Below, piece by piece: positions 60,175 to 64,000 of a stretch of DNA of 64,000 nucleotides (position 1 is the first letter of the stretch; every line of letters starts with the position of its first letter). Under the pieces are notes generated by a model. The model did no database searches. It was not told the origin of the DNA and saw only the letters and a program-made list of their open reading frames with translations. The DNA is from Streptomyces sp. NBC_00234 (GTDB lineage Bacteria > Actinomycetota > Actinomycetes > Streptomycetales > Streptomycetaceae), in the NCBI RefSeq assembly GCF_036195325.1, contig NZ_CP108101.1, positions 7,068,001 to 7,132,000 of the forward strand, given 5' to 3'. Both the position numbers and the translations under genes were made by a program.

Positions 60175-61182
60175 TCAGCCGTGCGGGCCGCGGCCCGGAT
60201 CGTGCGCGGCGGTCAGGCACCTGCTGCGGGCCCGCAGGAACACCTCCTCGGCTCCCGCGGGGTCGCCGGGCGTCCGGGTGCGGCTGGCCCAGGGGACGGA
60301 GGTGTAGTACGGGCCGAGGGCCCGAAACACCGGTGCCGCGTCGGCGAACCGGAGCGAGCCCCAGAGCGCGTGCGCCAGGTGGTTGAGGTCGAGGAGCGAC
60401 CGGGCCTCCGGTTCCGCGCGGTGGAACCAGAGGTGCAGTGCCCGGTGGGCGTCCCGTTCGCCGTCCTCGGTGATCCAGTGAAGGTCCAGCGCCTTCTCGT
60501 GGCCGTGCTCGCGGCGGTAGCGCTCCACGCGCACGTACAGCGGAAGGACATGGAGGGCGGACCCGTCGGGAGCGGACGAGGCGGCCCACTGGGCGAAGTC
60601 GACGGCCTCCGAAAGGGTTCCGCCGGCCTGGCGCGCGTACACGAACTGGAGCATCCGGTGGTACGTCTCGCGGTTGTGCGGATCTCGTCTGTCCGCCTCC
60701 GCGAGCAGGCCCCACGGGCCGGGGAAGAGCATCGGCCCGGGCGGCGGCAGCCGGTGCTCCTTCAGTCGCTGCCGCTCGTCGAGCTGGGCGAGGGCGAGCA
60801 GACAGATCCACGGCACCGGGTCGGGGGGAGCGGCGTGCGCGGCCGACCGGCAGCCCTCCCACGCCTCCTGCCACAACTCCCGTGCCCGGGGGTGTCCTTC
60901 GCGGTGGGCGCGCACCGCCCGCTCGACGACGACCCGGGCGTGCATGACGGCGGCGGCGATGCTCCGGGGCTCCTCGGCCTGCCAGGCGTCGACGGCGTCG
61001 GAGCCCGCTGCCACGGTCGCGAGCACCTGGGTCCGCTGGGTCCACAGTCCCCAGTCGGGCGTGCTCTCCAGTAGATCCCGCATGGACAGCCAGCGTCCGG
61101 TCCGCAGTTCCTGCAAGGCGCCGCGCAGACCGTGGTCGTGACCGGCGGGATGGTAGACCGGCCGGAACTCACTGGGGGCCAT
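60175..61182 (-). CDS. conserved hypothetical protein, helical repeat type
   Basis: A 335-residue Ala/Arg/Trp-rich protein I cannot assign. It is strongly helical with TPR-like spacing (LATVAAGSDAVDAWQAEEP, ARELWQEAWEGCRSAAHAA, FAQWAASSAPDGSALH, LLDLNHLAHALWGSLRFADA). There is no signal peptide, membrane segment or catalytic motif. It lies just upstream of and on the strand of the APC permease, so a cytoplasmic partner of the transporter is conceivable. The start at 61182 lacks a strong ribosome-binding site. Confidence 0.65.
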   Translation of the reverse strand: MAPSEFRPVYHPAGHDHGLRGALQELRTGRWLSMRDLLESTPDWGLWTQRTQVLATVAAGSDAVDAWQAEEPRSIAAAVMHARVVVERAVRAHREGHPRARELWQEAWEGCRSAAHAAPPDPVPWICLLALAQLDERQRLKEHRLPPPGPMLFPGPWGLLAEADRRDPHNRETYHRMLQFVYARQAGGTLSEAVDFAQWAASSAPDGSALHVLPLYVRVERYRREHGHEKALDLHWITEDGERDAHRALHLWFHRAEPEARSLLDLNHLAHALWGSLRFADAAPVFRALGPYYTSVPWASRTRTPGDPAGAEEVFLRARSRCLTAAHDPGRGPHG

Positions 61183-61543
61183 CGGCTCGCCCCGCCCCGG
61201 TACGACCTGACGGGGCGAGGCGATGCGCCGGGCATCGGGGTAAGGGGCATGGTCTGGTCGTCATGAATCCTCAAGGACGTGGGGGGTCGGCCTTATGACG
61301 GACAGCGAACTGCCCGTGAGCGTCCGCTTGTTGCTCGGCACGGAGGGGTTCCTGTCGTGGCGCGCGCCGGGCGGACTCCCGGATCTTAAGGGGTTGGGGG
61401 GTCAAGTCGCGTGCTGCTCAAGGAAGTTGCTCAAGATCGCTGATCTTCCCGACGAGGGTTGACGTGAGCCGTGGTCTGCACAATTCTGGGGGCCGACGAC
61501 CGGTGATCACGATGGTGGCGGATTCCGTACGAGTGGAGTGCTG
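61183..61543. other. 361-nt intergenic region
   Basis: The region separates divergent genes. An open frame at 61295-61462 (55 residues, ATG after GGGGGTCGGCC) is G/C-biased at third positions but shows no family resemblance, so I do not call it. A TTGACG (61459-61464) about 17-20 nt before an ACAATT-like hexamer may be the promoter of the kinase gene. Nothing else is recognisable. Confidence 0.4.
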
Positions 61544-62977
61544 ATGACAGGCCCGGTGCTCGCCGTCGACCAGGGAACCTCCGGCACCAAGGCACTGGTG
61601 ATCTGCCCGGAACGTGGCGTGATCGGTTCCGGTTCGGCTCCGGTCCGGCCGCGCCACGGAGCCGGGGGAGTGGTGGAGGCGGACCCCGCCGAACTGCTCG
61701 GCTCGGTCCTCGACGCCGGTCGCCGGGCCCTCCATGCGGCGGGTGAACCCGTCAGCGCCGTGGGCCTCGCCAATCAGGGCGAAACCGTCCTCGCCTGGGA
61801 CCCCGCCACCGGCCGGCCGCTCACCGACGCGATCGTCTGGCAGGACCGGAGGGCCCAGGCCCTCTGCGACGGACTCGCCTCCCACGGAACCGAGTTGCTC
61901 CACCTCACCGGTCTGCCGCTCGACCCGTACTTCGCCGCCCCCAAGATGGCCTGGATACGGCGCGAACTGACCCGCGAAGGAGTCGTGACCACCAGTGACT
62001 CCTGGCTCGTCCACCAGCTGACGGGAGCCTTCGTCACGGACGCGTCCACCGCCGGGCGCACCCAGCTGCTCGACCTGGACCGGGTCGAGTGGTCGCCCGC
62101 CGCGCTGGAGATCTTCGGCCTGTCCGGCGAACGGCTCCCGGCCGTGGTCGACGCCGACGGCCAGGTCGGAACCACCACCGCGTTCGGCGCGGAGCTCCCG
62201 CTCACCGGGCTCCTCGTCGACCAGCAGGCCGCCCTCCTGGCCCAGCACGCACTGGACCCGGGCACCGCCAAGTGCACCTACGGCACCGGGGCGTTCCTCC
62301 TCGCCCAGACCGGCACCCAACCGCGCCGCGGCTCCTCCGGCCTCGTCAGCTGCGTCGCCTGGCGGCTCTCCGGCCGCACGAGCTACTGCCTCGACGGCCA
62401 GGTCTACACCGCCGCGTCGGCCGTGCGCTGGCTCACCGATCTCGGCGTGATCACGGGCCCGGCCGACCTCGACCCGGTCGGCCTGTCCGTCCCCGACGCC
62501 GGTGGTGTCACCTTCGTCCCCGCACTCGCGGGCCTCGCGGCCCCCTGGTGGCGCAGCGACCTGCGCGGCTCGGTGACCGGCCTCGGCCTGGACACCACCG
62601 CCGGCCACCTGGTGCGCGCCCTGTGCGAGGGCATCGCCGCCCAGGTCGTCGAACTCGCCGACGCCGCCGCCACCGACCTCGGTTCTCCCCTGTCGGTACT
62701 GCGCGTCGACGGCGGCCTGACCCGCTCGGCGCTCCTCATGCAGACCCAGGCCGACCTGCTGCAACGCCCGGTGGAAGTGTCCGCACGGCCGGACGCCACG
62801 GCGCTCGGGGCCGGCGCCGTCGCCCGGCTCGGCCTCGACGCGGGGCTGTCGGTCCGGGAGGCCCTGCCCGCCTGGGAACCCTCGGCCCGGTACGAACCCC
62901 GCATCGGGGCGGACGAGGCGGCGACCCGCCGCGCCCGCTTCCGTGCGGCGGTGGACACCCTGCTGGAGCGCTCATGA
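61544..62977 (+). CDS. FGGY-family carbohydrate kinase
   Basis: A 477-residue sugar/polyol kinase of the glycerol/xylulose kinase type. N-terminal phosphate-binding motif AVDQGTSGTKALV, the DAIVWQDRR block, the second FGGY motif region YGTGAFLL, and the C-terminal LRVDGGLTRSALLMQTQADLLQ (in parts: VDGGLTRSALLMQ). It phosphorylates a polyol or ketose. ATG 61544 has GGAG five bases upstream; GTG 61538 is a possible alternative. Its stop overlaps the next gene (ATGA), which encodes an FAD oxidoreductase, a pairing as in glycerol catabolism. Confidence 0.93.
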   Translation: MTGPVLAVDQGTSGTKALVICPERGVIGSGSAPVRPRHGAGGVVEADPAELLGSVLDAGRRALHAAGEPVSAVGLANQGETVLAWDPATGRPLTDAIVWQDRRAQALCDGLASHGTELLHLTGLPLDPYFAAPKMAWIRRELTREGVVTTSDSWLVHQLTGAFVTDASTAGRTQLLDLDRVEWSPAALEIFGLSGERLPAVVDADGQVGTTTAFGAELPLTGLLVDQQAALLAQHALDPGTAKCTYGTGAFLLAQTGTQPRRGSSGLVSCVAWRLSGRTSYCLDGQVYTAASAVRWLTDLGVITGPADLDPVGLSVPDAGGVTFVPALAGLAAPWWRSDLRGSVTGLGLDTTAGHLVRALCEGIAAQVVELADAAATDLGSPLSVLRVDGGLTRSALLMQTQADLLQRPVEVSARPDATALGAGAVARLGLDAGLSVREALPAWEPSARYEPRIGADEAATRRARFRAAVDTLLERS

Positions 62978-64000
62978 CGGTGACGATCACCCGGGCCGGT
63001 GAGCCGATCGGGTCCGGAGCGGCCGACGACGACTACGACGTCACGGTCGTCGGGGCCGGAGTCGTCGGCACGGCCATCGCCCGCGAACTGGCCCGCTACC
63101 GCCTGCGTACGGCGCTCGTCGAGGCGTCCCACGACATCGGGAACGGCACGTCCAAGGCCAACACCGCGATCCTGCACACCGGTTTCGACGCCGACCCGGA
63201 CTCACTGGAAGCCCGGCTGGTCCGCGAAGGCCGTCACCTGCTGGCCGCCTACGCGGCGGAGAGCGGCATCCCCGTCGAACGCGTCGGCGCCCTCCTCATC
63301 GCCTGGGACGAAGAGCAACTCGCGCTGTTGCCAAAGCTGTTGGCGAAGGCCGAGCGCAACGGCTACCACGCGGCGCGCATGCTCGGTGCCGGGGAGCTGG
63401 CGGCGCGTGAACCGCACCTCGGTCCCGGTGCGCTCGGGGCGCTGGAGATCCCCGACGAGAGCATCATCTGCCCCTGGTCGACGCCGCTCGCCTATGCCAC
63501 CCAGGCCGTCCGGGCAGGCGTCCACCTGCACCTCGACTGCCGGGTGCGGCACATCGCCGACGCCGGCGGCAGCCACCTCCTCACCACCTCCCGCGGCCCC
63601 CTGCGCACCCGCTACCTGGTCAACGCGGCCGGACTCCACGCCGACGAGATCGACCGGCACTTCGGTCACGACGGCTTCACCGTGACCCCGCGCCGCGGCC
63701 AGCTCATCGTCTTCGACAAGCTCGCCCGTGAGCTGGTCGGCCACATCCTCCTCCCGGTGCCCACCGCCGCCGGGAAGGGTGTCCTGGTGGCCCCGACCGT
63801 CTTCGGGAACGTGCTGCTCGGTCCGACCTCCGAGGAGATCGACGACAAGAGCGCCACCGATTCCACCGCGGACGGCATCGACTTCCTCCGGGAGAAGGGC
63901 CGACGGATTCTCCCCGCCCTCCTCGACGAGGAGATCACCGCCGTCTACGCCGGACTGCGCGCCGCCACCGGACGCGAGGACTACCGCATCCAGGAATATC
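62974..64000 (+). CDS. NAD(P)/FAD-dependent oxidoreductase (glycerol-3-phosphate/2-hydroxyacid dehydrogenase-like), partial
   Basis: At least 342 residues; the reading frame is open at the window end. The dinucleotide motif VVGAGVVGTAIARELA lies near residue 25, followed by KANTAILHTGFDA, a block typical of GlpA/L2HGDH-like DAO-fold proteins, and NAAGLHADEIDRHFGH and PRRGQLIVFDK. The ATG start overlaps the kinase stop by 4 nt. It would oxidise the product of the upstream kinase or a related hydroxy acid, passing electrons to an Fe-S partner beyond the window. Confidence 0.9.
   Translation, partial: MTVTITRAGEPIGSGAADDDYDVTVVGAGVVGTAIARELARYRLRTALVEASHDIGNGTSKANTAILHTGFDADPDSLEARLVREGRHLLAAYAAESGIPVERVGALLIAWDEEQLALLPKLLAKAERNGYHAARMLGAGELAAREPHLGPGALGALEIPDESIICPWSTPLAYATQAVRAGVHLHLDCRVRHIADAGGSHLLTTSRGPLRTRYLVNAAGLHADEIDRHFGHDGFTVTPRRGQLIVFDKLARELVGHILLPVPTAAGKGVLVAPTVFGNVLLGPTSEEIDDKSATDSTADGIDFLREKGRRILPALLDEEITAVYAGLRAATGREDYRIQEY

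Noticed and set aside
61295..61462. 55-residue frame before the kinase gene
   Set aside because: Shows G/C-rich third positions in part, but no ribosome-binding site of quality and no known relative; left as a note.

Overview
The window is high-GC actinobacterial DNA and almost certainly a Streptomyces chromosome. The evidence is strong G/C at third codon positions, frequent GTG starts, ATGA/GTGA stop-start overlaps, a c-di-AMP (ydaO-type) riboswitch in front of a LysM/M23 cell-wall hydrolase, a complete conservon (cvnABCD plus a GAF gene), an F420/PPOX-type oxidoreductase, and an HrdB-like promoter grammar. No phage, insertion sequence or CRISPR array is visible.

Layout. (1) 1-2.3 kb: riboswitch, M23 endopeptidase and a GDSL hydrolase. 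(2) 2.3-7.5 kb, minus strand: a compact five-gene operon matching the uncharacterised STM4015-STM4014-STM4013-STM4012-STM4011 families (leucine-rich-repeat protein, ATP-grasp, alkaline-phosphatase-fold hydrolase, HemN-like radical SAM, second radical SAM). It is the best candidate for an undescribed system here. A divergent pair (108-aa protein and DUF6745 protein) lies beside it. (3) 9-13.7 kb: TetR and Glu/Leu/Val-type dehydrogenase with a palindromic operator, a carboxymuconolactone-decarboxylase-fold protein, a PPOX oxidoreductase and an MBL hydrolase. (4) 14.4-18.4 kb: conservon. (5) 18.5-35.4 kb: a glycan/glycoprotein utilisation locus. The minus operon encodes M60 peptidase, PL8 lyase and DUF2264. 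A LacI regulator with a hydroxyacid dehydrogenase follows, and a plus operon encodes two sugar permeases, a lipoprotein binding protein, an M1 peptidase, a beta-helix protein and a Gfo/Idh/MocA dehydrogenase. The two operons share a LacI-like operator core. (6) 35.4-44.3 kb: a second LacI locus, with identical AGAAAGCGCTTTCT palindromes in front of an NMT1/SsuABC-type transporter operon and in front of a giant ThuA/sugar-dehydrogenase fusion plus sugar-phosphate-isomerase-like gene. Between them lies a deletion scar with tails of a TetR and a probable SDR/epimerase gene. (7) 44.5-49.5 kb: YjbR protein, split transketolase with a frameshifted N-terminal subunit, tRNA-Pro(GGG), long-form GAPDH and a DUF2510 membrane protein. 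(8) 49.7-55.6 kb: FadR/GntR regulator and lutABC (lactate utilisation) sharing a TGGTCCGACCA operator, interrupted by a TetR and TetX-like monooxygenase pair with two operators. (9) 55.6-64 kb: second DUF2264 enzyme, TSUP exporter, APC permease, a hypothetical protein, and an FGGY kinase coupled to an FAD oxidoreductase that runs off the window.

Together the centre of the window looks like catabolic accessory chromosome: secreted peptidases and lyases attack a glycosylated or acidic-polysaccharide substrate, ABC importers that lack their own ATPase (5) or carry one (6) take up products, and LacI repressors control the promoters. The actual substrates cannot be read from sequence alone.
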